Part shown: in pieces, positions 35,973 to 47,433 of the stretch
Numbering within the stretch: the first letter of the stretch is position 1
Layout: every line of letters starts with the position of its first letter
Assembly (NCBI GenBank): GCA_019096065.1
Contig: JAGUCH010000009.1
Location: 1,374,001-1,438,000 of the forward strand
From: Paracyclopina nana
Taxonomy: Eukaryota; Arthropoda; Copepoda; Cyclopoida; Cyclopettidae
Direction of reading: 5' to 3'
DNA: 64,000 nucleotides
Notes under the pieces: model-generated
What the model was told of the DNA's origin: nothing
The model's input: the letters and a program-made list of their open reading frames with translations, nothing else
The model's database searches: none
Position numbers and translations under genes: made by a program

Positions 35973-36404
35973 TAAGAATGATATTGGTCAAATTTGTTTT
36001 AAGAATGACATGGGTGCTCTTCTACTCAGCTCAGCTCAGCTTAGTAGAAGAGTCTCTTTCAGAGATACCAGACAGAACTTGATCTAACACATCTTTTAGC
36101 TTCAAAAAGTGCCAAATTCAAAATGCACATTTTTTAAGTAAATTGATTAATGCTTTCATCTACTCTTGCACTACTGAGGGCCTCTCAACCCAAGCCCTCA
36201 AAGTAATAGATCAGATGCTAAGTCAAGATTGCCAGGTCTGGTAAATTCAATAAAAATTTAAAAATAATTTCCAACATTTAAAATCGTATATATATGCAAA
36301 CAAATTATGAAACAGGCTTACAAAATGTCTGAGCTCATTTTACTAAGTAAAAATCTTGTAGCATTACTTGGCTCTCCCAAGCTGGAGCCCGCAAAGTGGC
36401 CACT

Positions 36405-36545
36405 CGATTTTTACTTTATATAATTTGCTCAGCTATTTTATTAGCTTGTTTTATAAATTGATTACATATATAAATAGATATTACTTCACAAAATTTGTCC
36501 AGCTGTTTTTATAGCTTGTTTTATAAATTGTTTACATATATAAAT
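36405..36545 (+). repeat. two tandem 70-bp repeats related to the foldback ends
   Basis: Two copies of a unit ending TAGCTTGTTTTATAAATTG then TTACATATATAAATAGA. The outermost part of the 1.56-kb foldback arms (around 34800-34860 and 36290-36358) is a diverged version of the same unit. Confidence 0.65.
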
Positions 36546-36897
36546 AGAAAATATTCAGCTGGGGATCATAAACTAGGACAGTTAAAGAGCTGAGATCGGA
36601 GTTTTGAATAGCAAGCAAGACAAATGAGCTTTATTAGGGACTCAAAATTCCACAAGGTGGCGACATGGTATTTTAGGGGGGCAGATTACTCGGTGAGGTG
36701 TTTGCAAATTTTGTGTATGGAAAATAATATCTGAATTAGGCCATAAAAATCAATTGCTTTTAAAATGGATATTTTTTAATCTTGAGCCAAATAAGCCCCC
36801 CTGACCACTAGCGACACCTAAAAGCTCTCGAGTCAGTTTACCGAACTACATTTGTCTTGCTTGCTATGCGAAAGCTCGAGTACAGCTTTACTAGCCA

Positions 36898-36956
36898 GAG
36901 CCTGTGTCAAACAGGGGAGCAACATAGGTCACAGCGAAATGTGGAGGGCGGGCCTG
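36898..36956 (+). repeat. SINE-like tail fragment
   Basis: Matches the tail of the SINE at 37191-37394: CTGTGTCAAACAGGGGAGC, then ACATAGGTCACAGCGAAATG and GGAGGGCGGGCC. The tRNA head is missing. Confidence 0.7.
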
Positions 36957-37062
36957 TTGCCCACTCCCAATAATATGCATCAATCACATTGTATATAGCA
37001 TTGCAGTTTGCATTTAAAAGGATGAAGGTTAATTTCTTACTTTAGAAAAACACTACAGCCAG

Positions 37063-37097
37063 ATTCAGCCCAGAGGCCTACGGCCTCTGGGCTGAAT
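37063..37097. repeat. perfect 16-bp GC-rich hairpin, loop TAC
   Basis: ATTCAGCCCAGAGGCC, TAC, and the exact reverse complement. The GGCCTACGG loop region resembles the truncated SINE end near 34195, suggesting a related family that ends in a hairpin. Confidence 0.75.
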
Positions 37098-37190
37098 GCG
37101 GCCGACATACATAATATGCTAAAGGCAAACTTAAACATTTGATAACTTTTTCTTTGAATCATACTGATTTGAGTTGAATAATAAATGTGT

Positions 37191-37394
37191 TGCTTTGGTG
37201 GCTCAGTGACAGAGTGTCAGATTGCAATGCAGTCAGACCCAGGTTCAAATCCCGGTACAGGCAGTTCTTTTTCTGTCTTTTTATGGATTGCAATTTACTT
37301 CCTGGTCGATATCCTGGTGCAGTTTCCTGTGTCAAACGGGGGAGCGACATAGGTCACAGCGAAATGTGGAGGGCGGGCCTTCGGCCCGCCCTCC
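37191..37394 (+). mobile_element. full-length tRNA-derived SINE-like element ending in a hairpin
   Basis: The tRNA-like head (37191-37263) has A box GTGGCTCAGTGACAGAG, B box GGTTCAAATCCC and GCA (Cys-type) in the anticodon position. The body includes TGGATTGCAATTTACTTCCTGG-like sequence, shared with both arms of the 1.56-kb foldback, and the tail is shared with 36898-36956. It ends at 37368-37394 in a 12-bp perfect stem GGAGGGCGGGCC with loop TTC. No poly(A) tail is seen, so the hairpin itself may be the 3' recognition end. Confidence 0.7.
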
Positions 37395-37948
37395 AAATAC
37401 ATTTGCTTTAGAAAATGTTTCGGTGCATTTTGCTTCAACCTTTGAAAAACATAAATCTACCATTTTTAATTCGAGCCTTATTTTTCCCTGTAGTTGATAC
37501 TACAGCAATTTTATTTGTTAAAAAACTTCTTTGATCAATAATGAGAGTGTCATCAAAAGCTCCAATTTCTCAATATATGGGACAATATAGATGATCATCT
37601 CGATGCTTGGGAGCAAACACTAAAGCAGAAGCAGCATCCTCTTTAGAGTGGCGAATGTTGGAGCTAGACGAGATTTTTACATGGCCAATGCATGAGAGGG
37701 CAACATTGTTGTCATCAATATTAGTTAGCCTTGGATGCAAATTGCGCACACATTTGTAAATAGCCCAACTCAACAACAATGAACAGCCATGCAGTTGTTT
37801 TATCCACAAAATTGATTTTTTTCCAATGATTCATGATGTCAGCAAGTTTTACGGTTTGTTTGCTCCAATGGCTTCACAGCTGCTTTTTTTATACCACGTT
37901 TCTCAATTTTTGGTGGTGGTGGTGCAAAACTCAGCCCAGTGTGTATTA

Positions 37949-38170
37949 GGCCTGGTTCACCTGCAATATTATGATCAAAATATCGAGCGATATTATGCTG
38001 ATATTTGCAAATATCAGGTACTTCCAAAAAAAATTTTTAGATTTTCTCTTCGGATTCGGTCTTTTGGTACCAAAAGCCATCCTAGAACAGTATCTAATTT
38101 CTCAGTTTCTCAGTATTTCGCTCCGATATTTTGTCAAAATATCTGATATTATAAGCAGGTGAACCATGCC
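37949..38170 (+). mobile_element. 222-bp MITE, TTA target duplication (family B), copy 1
   Basis: Flanked by TTA on both sides (37946-37948 and 38171-38173). Terminal inverted repeats: GGCCTGGTTCACCTGC at the left, GGCATGGTTCACCTGC read inward from the right, continuing with ATAT-rich partial complementarity. The interior has CTTTTGGTACCAAAAG. A 3-bp TTA duplication is typical of PIF/Harbinger elements. No transposase is present. Confidence 0.88.
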
Positions 38171-38322
38171 TTAATGTTCAGTGAGCACGAATTTTTGGAT
38201 TCCTGTGTATGCTATGTGTGAGCAAATATGACATCTGGCCGTTCTTTTCAATAAAATCTAGATTTATGAATAACCTAGCTACATTTTTCATGCTGCATTC
38301 AATGCATATACTAATGTACAGA

Positions 38323-38557
38323 ATGCGGTGTTCATCTAAAACAACAATAAAAGTCATTACTCCTGATAAATACATAGATATTAGTTTTCTTTATACTGAA
38401 TTCAGTTTTATTTGAGCTAGGTCCAGTCTTTACTTTTATCTGTGATTTGAATGAGTGAATGAGCCAAATAGAGAATTTCAAGAAAAGCAGGATTAGAATT
38501 CATGCCAAAACTAAAATATAATTGGTTTGGAATAAAGTATGCAGATGAACACCTCTT
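38323..38557. repeat. 235-bp segment bounded by inverted 16-bp words (candidate micro-element)
   Basis: The left end is ATGCGGTGTTCATCTA (exact to the degenerate word). The right end read inward is AAGAGGTGTTCATCTG (two mismatches). No ORF lies inside. Confidence 0.35.
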
Positions 38558-40083
38558 GAATGCAATATTGTGCGGCTGCATTCGCTTTATTGTGGTAATA
38601 CATTTATATGGTTCTTACAGACTGCTACTTAAAATGGAGACAAAACTACCAATATTGAATAAATTAGGCAATGATATAAGAAGGCTCTAAAATAGGCGCC
38701 AGAGTGTCGCCCTAGTTAGACTGAGTGGCGCCACCACAGCAAAAAACAACATAAACACAAAAATATTGTTATAATAGTCTGTTACTTCAAATTGGAGAGT
38801 CCTTTAATGAAGCTGAATCATGTGATGCTGCTCAATTCAGGATGTATTTAGCCTGAGGCAACATTATTACAGCAGGAAAAGCTTTTGAAAGAAAACAAAC
38901 TCCCCCAAGCTAGGAAAATGATGATCTGAAAATCGCCACATGTGTTGTTGACAATGAAAACAAATGACATTGAATACTCCATTTCCATGTTTGCAGAGGA
39001 ATGCAAAGACACTACACTGATGATATCGATCAGGAATTCCCTCTGAAGTCTACAAGTAAGTGGAAGTAACATGTTAGACATTCACTGGTAAAATATTCAT
39101 GTACTTCTGTCATGAAAGTCCTATAGTACAGTGCTGTATTGGTCCAAGCAGAATGGAGGGGAATCTCGGGTCATTTCGTGAGCTAAGCAAGGAAACCTGC
39201 TGCATACAGATGTTGCTTAATCCTGATGATATGAGACCATCTCCTATAATCTAAGGCAGACTCTCCCTTCAAGAAGAACGTATTACCGAAATGATCTTTT
39301 TAGTGAATGTGATCATGTTAACAGCAGAGAACATTTAACTTGCTTTCGAAGCTTTTTTCAGAGTATTTCCTTTTTTAGACACCCTGAAAAGGGAAGTTGT
39401 GTGAAAGATGGTGTCATTTGCCATTATTGAAGGATAGTAGTAGTAAAAAATGGCTTCCACTCTTTTCCAGCCTGGAGGGTTTTCAAAGGCTCAATACGTC
39501 CTCATATTTATGCTGCAAGGGGTGAAATTGTCACTTCTAATCTTCTAGTTCAGCCTCCTAAATCAGAAGTCTTAAATGCATTTGATCTGGGGAAGAAATC
39601 GAATTTATTTGCTCCAAAGAGAATTTTCTGTGAAGGAGGGGGAAACGCTTGCACTATTTGCAAACGAGGATGAAAGCAACAAACTCGTGGAAAAAATGTT
39701 TGTTGGACATTCCCCTTTATCACATGATTAACTTTTACCTCCTCCCTTTATTCTGGGCTCGTTTTGACCAAACTTTCCCCTTGAGGTCTCAACACACAAA
39801 AAGAACCTTTGCGAAAAAAAGCTGGGGGAAATTATGTTGCCATTTTCCCTCATGCGGGGTAATTTTGATGATGGTTCATGTATGTAGTAGCTAGCAGACT
39901 TCTGACAACATCAGCCATGTCAGATCTCCGGATATCGTTTTGTTCTCCGGGCTATTTGCAGATGATCCCATGGCAAAGATATAATGAGTTGACGGCGAAG
40001 TCTATTACTGTGACTCACTGGATAATACACTACGGATTCCCTAAATGCTCAGCTTTGTACGCACACTAGGAGCACTGAGGGGG

Positions 40084-40222
40084 CATTCGAGGAAAATCAT
40101 TCAATCTGCCGGAAGAACCATTTTCCATGAAAATAAAACCTCAAGTCTTCACCAAAGTTGTGGAAAAAGGGAGCGATAGCGAATGACCATAACCCTGATA
40201 GCGATTGTAATCACTTGGTGGC
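40084..40222 (+). repeat. direct duplication, left copy
   Basis: About 137 bp, roughly nine in ten bases shared with 40472-40608. Shared blocks include AAAATCATTCAATCTGCCGG and GTTGTGGAAAAAGGGAGCGA. The copies are 388 bp apart in the same orientation. No terminal repeats or target duplication were seen. Confidence 0.8.
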
Positions 40223-40471
40223 CTCTTTTTACGCTTCAGTGAATCAGAGTTCGATGACTGAAAAAGCCGGCGTCAATTTGAGCAACTCATCCTAGCTTTT
40301 CAATTCAGTTCAGACGCAAAAATACAACCTCTGTCAACGCCATATTTGAAGGATTTTTTCAAGCACCAATCAATAACATCGATCACATAAAAGTATTCAG
40401 TTTCAATTTAGTTAGCATGATTTTTATAGAATTTTTATTAGCTTGACTTTAGCTATATGCGTGGGTGGGTA

Positions 40472-40608
40472 CATTAGGAAAAATCATTCAATCTGCCGGA
40501 AGTACCACTTTCCATGAAGATAAAACCTCAATTCTTCACCCAGGTTGTGGAAAAAGGGAGCGATACCGAATGACCATAACTCTGATAGCGATTGTTATCA
40601 CTTGGTTC
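40472..40608 (+). repeat. direct duplication, right copy
   Basis: Partner of 40084-40222. A 130-codon frame is open across it (40465-40857), but the left copy is not open in that frame, so the frame is not supported as a gene. Confidence 0.8.
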
Positions 40609-42829
40609 CTCTTCCACCACACGTTACAGAGAAGGGTAATTCAGTCGAAATGCGAAAGTAGCGCAGAGAGCAAGAGGAAAGACGCCAGCTGGACCCAGAC
40701 AATTGGTAGTAAGGACTCAGAAAGCTTGACAAAAGTCTGCTACCACTACAGTAATAGCAGCACAGTGATGCTCAGGAAATACAGGGTGACCCAACATAGC
40801 TGCAATCCTCGCATTCAATCCAATTATCTCTATATTTCTCGCCTTATAGCCTTATAGCCTCATATGGGCTTGCCCTCCCCCCGTGTCATATCCAATTAAG
40901 CTAGTTTCTTTCTGACCCTATTTCCCAGAATAGAGCCTGATTTTCAGTAAATCTCAGAGGTCACCAGAAAATGGGGAATTTTGCTTTGAAAATAGAGGTT
41001 TTTGCAAGAAGATGCGAAAGGGTGGATGGTTTTAATTACCCACCTCCGGTTGCCACTCCGCGGGTGGGGGTCATTTCCCCTGGTACAAATTCCCCCTGCT
41101 GTTACTTTACTGCACAGCTAATCTAGTAGCACTGACTGCTTTCACGCAATTGCAGGAAGAAAAGTGATGGTTAACACCATGCATAAGAAGGATGCTACTT
41201 CTACTTTTCTCTGTCTGCACTCCATTCAATCAATTCCCCATGGAGGGAAAATCCATCAATCTGATTGAAAACTGGCCAATATGGAATTTTAGGTGTCCAA
41301 AGTAGAGGAGGACTCGAGTGATTTGCCTTGGATGATTTGAGCAAAATTCCAACTAATCTTCGAGAGAATACGATTTTATTTAAGTCAGTTTTCTGCACTT
41401 TTTGAAAGAAGACATACGGCCTCTATGTAGCGATTCGCTTCGCTCGAAATCAAATGCCACGCATCATGGAGTACTCAAATTTATTTTTTGCTCAAATGGC
41501 TCCAAATTCTGTCATCGTGGCCTCTTTTGTGAAAACGTAGGAAATTCCCAGATGCAGCAGAAAAGTGACCATAACTCACCTTGGACCATTTATCTACTAA
41601 GGACTGACAACAAAGCTGTTAGCATAGTCACCATTTTGCTGACAAAACGATCATCTGCAGATAAATTTTTCACCAACAATGGATGCCCACCAACCAAAAA
41701 ACGCATTTGCCAGGTGCTCAACTCTCCATTTTTAGCCAAATGCTCACGTGTGGCTATCACGATTTCCTGTTCCAAATTGGTGCATGTACATAAAGCACCA
41801 GTAAAAAAATAAAAAATTAAGTAAGAGAAAATTCTAAGCTGTAATCAAATTCGCTATGAAAATGATCAACTTTTCATTGAATTAAAACCTAGATGACTAC
41901 CTTTTTGCCAACTTTTTGCTACGCACCAAAAGTCAACATTTTGCACACAAAAGAGCCAATATTTTACTACATCCCATTATAGGTATAGTCAGACTATTGA
42001 GAAGTATAACGAAATTCAGGTTATTTGGCTATGGAAATAAATCGAATTTACACCTGCGTTTTTTGTGTATGGTGCAGCTTTTATCCTAATGAGAAAGGGC
42101 AGCAACACATATAACCATAAAATGCAAGAAAAATATCGATTTTAGCAGTCTGGCCCAGGAACCTTTATGGTTTCAATTGTCCCTTTTTAATGGATTCAGA
42201 CGGTTTTTCAATTCAGCCGAACGAGCTGACATTGAAAACTCTATAATAGCACTAATGCACTGAATTGCTTACAATAATCCTCGCGAATACAGCACTTTTC
42301 GGGCTTCTATTAAATATCGAATTTTTTATGCAACATTTTCACATTTAGAAAGGCTTAGAAAGTCCCCTCGGTTTTTTGTAGCTTTCAACCATAATCTCGT
42401 TTTAATGGCGTGAAAATCCGATTTCGATTAAACTTTTGGGCTAAAAAAAATGGATCTGGATTTTTGCAGGAGAGAATCCCCGCTGTGCACAAATATGGTT
42501 CATATATGGTCAGACATTTAGAAATTGGTCGCGTGAGCAATTTTTTGTTCAAAGCCATTAGGACTTGATGAAGCGCACTGATAATCTACAACAATGATCG
42601 CTTTGATGGCTCAATTGTCATCAATTTACTGAATATGCTGAAAGTGCAGGTGCACCTAGATATCTAGTACAATTTACGCACGTGCATTCGTAATAATGCC
42701 CATAAATTCTCCATACAGCCAAAATCAGACCCATAAATTTCGACATGCCTTTCAAATATGATTTTTTGTAATGTGTTATTTAGCATTACCATTAACCCAG
42801 CAGTGTGCATTCTTGTTTCTTTTCACTTA

Positions 42830-43051
42830 GGCATGGTTCACCTGCTTATAATATCGGATATTTTGACAAAATATCGGAGCGAAATACTGAGAAACTGAGA
42901 AATTATATACTGTTCTAGGATGGCTTTTGGTACCAAAAGACCGAATCCGAAGAGAAAATCTAAAAACTTATTTTGGAAATACCTGATATTTGCAAATATC
43001 AGCATAATATCGCTCGATATTTTGATCATAATATCGCAGGTGAACCAGGCC
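42830..43051 (-). mobile_element. 222-bp MITE, TTA target duplication (family B), copy 2
   Basis: Exactly the same length as copy 1 but inverted, and nearly identical to it. Flanked by TTA at 42827-42829 and 43052-43054. The near-identity of the two copies suggests recent movement. Confidence 0.88.
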
Positions 43052-43054
43052 TTA

Positions 43055-46000
43055 ATTTACATACAACCCACAAAACTGAAATGAAACTCGAAGGGTAAAC
43101 TTTAAAATATTATATAAATCATTGCATAGCTTTCTAAAAAAACATTGTTGTCATTTTTAATCATGATTGATTTATCATGCTATATGAATGCATTATTCTT
43201 AAAAAAGTAATCCCCTTTGAGCTTTCCAGCTTGGAGACTGTTATCTTGATGATCCATTCTGATCTTTGCAGATGACAGAGTCCCAATTGGCAAGTAAAAA
43301 GTGGGTCGCAAAGTTGTTGTACTCGTATATATTCCATCTTATATGGCGCAAGTAAATAAAAGTGTGTGTTATCTGCATAATGTGAGCCCATTCTGCCATC
43401 AAGACTTCTTATCAAGAATAAGCTGCTCTCTCCTCATCTACTTTATATACCATGCAAACAGGCTTTCTAACAGCACACCTCCTTATTTATTCATCCAGGA
43501 TCCAAAAACTATGAAAAGGAACTTTCAAAAGCCTCAGTCTCATCAATTATTCAATGAACACGATCCTTTGGCATTTTCAGCAAATACTTGGCGATTTCTG
43601 AATAGCTCGTTCTAAATGCTCTTTCAAAACAAAACAAAAAATGAGAGCTCTCAATTTCATTTCACATAACTTTTGCCCTTTTGTAATATATTTGGCTGAT
43701 GACATTTAAACATGTGTTTTGAATTTTTGGCACTTATGACAAAAAGTTGACTACTTTTTGAAGAGCAGCTCTGGACGCTCTGAAATATCAAAACAATAAC
43801 ATGCGCAGGTAGCCCGCTTGGCTTAATGATGACTTATGAATAACATAATTGTTGTGCATTTGTGTAACTGGGTTGAATAATTAAAGAGCAAATGAACATG
43901 ACTGTAACGATTGCCCCTATCTTCATGTAGAAAAGGAAACTTTTTTGAAAACCTAATGAGACCATTCTCACACAAATCCCCCTCCTCTATTTGAGGAATT
44001 AAATCTGCTGTGAAATCACCTTCCGGAGCATTGCAAAAGCGCCATTATTAAATACGTATTTCCCTAGCCACAGTAATCACTATGGAAAAAGCAGGTAAGA
44101 ATGAAAGCTAGTCGATATTTTAGGGCTTTTTATGACTGAGATTGACATAGTAAATGTAAGGCTGTCCTTCGTTGAAAGGCTTTTTATTGATGGACACGAT
44201 GCAAAAAACGCTCCCTTCCACATATCTCCCCCATGCTAAGCTGTTTTATTGCCAGCAAATGGCTTTTCTGCTTCAGATGTGAATAGGCTTGTTAGAATTC
44301 ACCACGACCATTTAGAGGAAACCAGACCATATCATTTCACATCATTTGGAGTTCAACTATGGCATATTCCAATTGAAGTTGTATCCAGCTTTCAGCAGTA
44401 TTTTCTGGAATAATCAATTCCTACATCATATAAATGATACTTGGCTGCCAATAAAAATATTTTTTTTCATAGAATTGCTGGCAAAATGAGAATTTTATAC
44501 TTGGAAATGGATTAGTATTACTGGTATATGGAGGTACTTCACAAAAAAACCTTTTTCCCCTTTTTGTTTGCTTTCCCAGCAGAAGAACAGGCTAAACCGC
44601 AATCTGTCCAACTTTTCAGCAACAAATCCCCTTCCAAAATGATCTGAGTAGTACACAGCCAGATGCTTTATATCCTGACGTGATTTTTTGCTCCCTGTCT
44701 GGCTTGTGAAAACATGGTTGTAAGCCTGACTGTGTGTGTGTCAAATTGCTATCAAAATCAAATTTTTTATATCATGATGAAAAAAATGTGATTTTTCTGA
44801 GTTTCAGGACGGAAATTAAATTAACTATCATCACGTGGTTGCATGTCAGAAAAACTGGAGGAAATCTCTCATGTTCATTAGTGATTCACTAATCCATTTA
44901 TAAAAGTATGAAGCATCGTTTGAAATCGCAAAGCAAACAGAGCATTATTCGAACATGGATCCATGGAGTAATCGATTATGGTATAGAGCTGCACGTTAGC
45001 AGCAACTGTCGATGCTTCATAATTTTGCATCGATCGAGCTGTCCTCGGCATTTACCCCAATGACTAATTGAAAGTTGACACGCCGCTCTACTTAGCCCCA
45101 CAAAAGCACAAGATTTATCGTCCTTTCATTGAAAATACGCGCGCTGCTCATCTACAAAATTTAACTCAATCTGGCGTAGATTTAATTTATGTATTATTTG
45201 GTGAAAATGGGATTTAAAAATATGGTTACATTCCTCGAAAACAGAAAATAAAAAAGCTACCAAAAAAAGAGAGCTTTTTCACTCCACTCCATGGAAATGG
45301 GCTTATTTTTGAAACAAAGTTGAAAATAATACAAATGATCGATTTCTCTTAAATGTCTCAATCAGATGAGCAACTCATGAAAGCCAAAAAAAAGTGTAAT
45401 CAAATTTATGATGAAGCACTCTGCAACTTCAGTATAGTGGTTTTGGCAAATACTAGTGATTATATTGGTGGATCAAGTGGGGTAATGTCAATTTAGCATG
45501 TTCAGTAAACAGATGACAAGATCAATATTTGTGCATACATACACTTGCACGTGGATCATCATCGCGCGTTGCCAAAATGAAAGAGCTACTCCTTCAATAG
45601 GAATAAATGCTTTTTAGCTTACAAGTGGCTACATTAAGACTTTTTCCTAATTATTGCTTTAAGGGAGCTGGTGCTGCTTTCTAATTTGGTAAATGAATAA
45701 ATCAAACCTACCTGCTATTTTCGTGGCAACTTTTGCCACAGTTGTCTTCTGGTATTCATCTCAGTAAGGCGAAAGAATAATATTTGCATGGATCAATAAT
45801 TCAAATGAGCTTCTCACTTGTCTGCAGAAAGGATTATTAGCTAATAGTCTGCTCCACTGGATTCAGCGACAAATGCTCCTGGATGAGAATATCGACATTA
45901 TTGTCATTGCACCAAATGTCCTTTTTTTACAACCTGCAGACCAAAAGCCATATCCATAAATTGTCCCTGCTCGGCTGGCTTCATTATACGAAGTCCGCCG

Positions 46001-46569
46001 CCATCTTAATCGTGTGCCATTCCATAATAATTGAGCAGAAAAATGGTGGTTTCTTTTTGCGGGAATTCCACAGCCTTCTACAAATTCTGCACAGAGGACT
46101 TTCCTTAGATATAAATTGGCAAATTCGATTTCTTCCAAGCGAGTAAAAATCTCGGGACTTTGTTTGTTGTTTTGTTGTTTATTTTCTCACAACCGAGATA
46201 CCAGAGTGGTAACTTCGTTTTTGGCCTAAAGTTAAGTAATGTCGCAAGATTCAACTGAGATCCATTGTGACCAAGTGTTTTTCTTCGTTTTTCAGAATCA
46301 CCAAAAATACCCACAAAAGCAAGTTAAATCTAATGTCAGAAAATGAACAGGACAATGAGAGAACTTTTGTCAGAGTAACCAGTGAGGCTTTTAAGAATAT
46401 GCACAAAAAACTTAAAAAATAGCCACAAAGGCAAAAAATGCGGAAAATGAGGGGCTGAGATAAATTCAACCAGGGATGATGAAGATATTGATTTCATCAC
46501 TGCGGATTGTTATTGGTGAATGTGACCCTCGATCCTGTTGGCGCGGTGCATATCATTGACATGGTTTCA
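43055..46569. other. 3.5 kb without a recognisable gene
   Basis: AT-rich, with short unrecognised frames on both strands. No element of the families seen elsewhere in the window was found. Confidence 0.45.
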
Positions 46570-47136
46570 TCTCCTTGAGTCACCCAGTCGCATAGTTGTC
46601 GGTCAAGTGATCCTCGATATTATTCAGGCCATATGGGGGCAATTCCACGCCCAAAACATTTCCTAGTGCTCCAAAGCTGCCAACTTGGCAATGGCTGCAT
46701 GACAAGAATGGGAGCTAAGTTAACCATGAAAATCGTCATCTTCTTCGTGATAACAGCAACAATAATAATTTTCTGATTGATTCTCATGTCACTTGCTCTG
46801 TAATTTTGAATAGGGCAGAAAAGTGGTTGACATGGCATATGACAACTGCGCTGGCTTTTGTGGAAAGCAGATGCAAAAATGTGAAACAAGGAGGATCAAT
46901 TTTGTGGTCACACATCCAGGATCAGTGGCAAATCCACCCCATATGGAATCCACCCACAAAATATCGGGAAAATACTGGAGCTGCTACACATGGCTGCAGT
47001 GCAAATATTTCGCCAGGTCCCACATCAATCTTCTTGCCTTCCTTTGATCTTTTCCATTCTCTTTTGTGGCTCTCCAAAAGTCCAATTGCGCGCACAATAT
47101 ACAGCTTGCAGCCGAAGAGTGTGATTCACAAAAATA
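46570..47136. other. overlapping short open frames, unresolved
   Basis: Slightly GC-richer than its flanks, with open frames on both strands. On the minus strand, a CATGCAG acceptor near 46692 is followed by an open stretch with LGVELPPYGLNN and ending before GTGACT. This looks exon-like, but I cannot link it to a family or to a start codon. Confidence 0.2.
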
Positions 47137-47433
47137 TCATGGGAAATTGCAACGAGTTTCATTAGTTAGCTTAGCAAAGTGGATAATTTTTTTCCGATCA
47201 GACTCTAAAATTTCAAAATGCAGGAGATAAAAAATGCCGCTGAATCGGTACGATTTGATTAAAACTTTAACGGAATTTCTTGCGTTTGATGCATAATCAT
47301 AAGTATTCAATGCCCTCTCGCGCAAAAAGTGCCACACTGGGCCGAAATGTTCCGAACGCGCAACCTTTCCCGAAATCCTGCGCAATTCATTGATAAGAGC
47401 AGTCGACGTCATCGGGAAGTTGTACTTTTCCAT
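47137..47433 (-). CDS. possible small protein or first coding exon, unrecognised
   Basis: The frame starts ATGGAAAAG at 47433 and reads MEKYNFPMTSTALINELRRI. Its first 55 codons have CpG-containing codons and a composition unlike the AT-rich flanks. After about 47270 the composition turns AT-rich, so an exon may end there (GTTAAAG is a weak donor). The ELRR-S spacing vaguely recalls small mitochondrial assembly proteins such as FMC1, but I found no matching second exon, so I assign no function. Confidence 0.25.
   Translation of the reverse strand: MEKYNFPMTSTALINELRRISGKVARSEHFGPVWHFLRERALNTYDYASNARNSVKVLIKSYRFSGIFYLLHFEILESDRKKIIHFAKLTNETRCNFP

Larger units (their letters stand above)
34796..36358. 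repeat. 1.56-kb foldback made of two inverted tRNA-headed SINE-like copies
   Basis: The left arm (34796-35320) and right arm (35801-36358) are inverted copies, diverged but alignable along their length. Shared words include GTGCATTTTGAATTTGGCAC and GGGTTGAGAGGCCCTCAGTA. Each arm carries a tRNA-like head and a common tail (GCAATGGGATTTACTTCTTGG). The centre holds two more inverted pairs: 35313-35365 with 35439-35491 (53 nt, two mismatches) and 35621-35692 with 35739-35806. It is therefore a palindrome within a palindrome, not a simple insertion. Confidence 0.8.
38558..42829. other. no recognised gene; contains a direct duplication
   Basis: AT-rich. It holds the 137-bp repeats annotated separately. 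A minus-strand open stretch around 41620-41780 (VIATREHLAKNGEL) reads like coding sequence with a GTGACT donor but matches no family I know. CGCTTCGCTCG occurs at 41436-41446. Confidence 0.4.

Noticed and set aside
35165-37263. Three tRNA genes (35165, 35898 on the minus strand, 37191)
   Set aside because: A and B boxes are present, but the acceptor stems do not pair, and all three are followed by the same repeat body. They are SINE heads, not tRNA genes.
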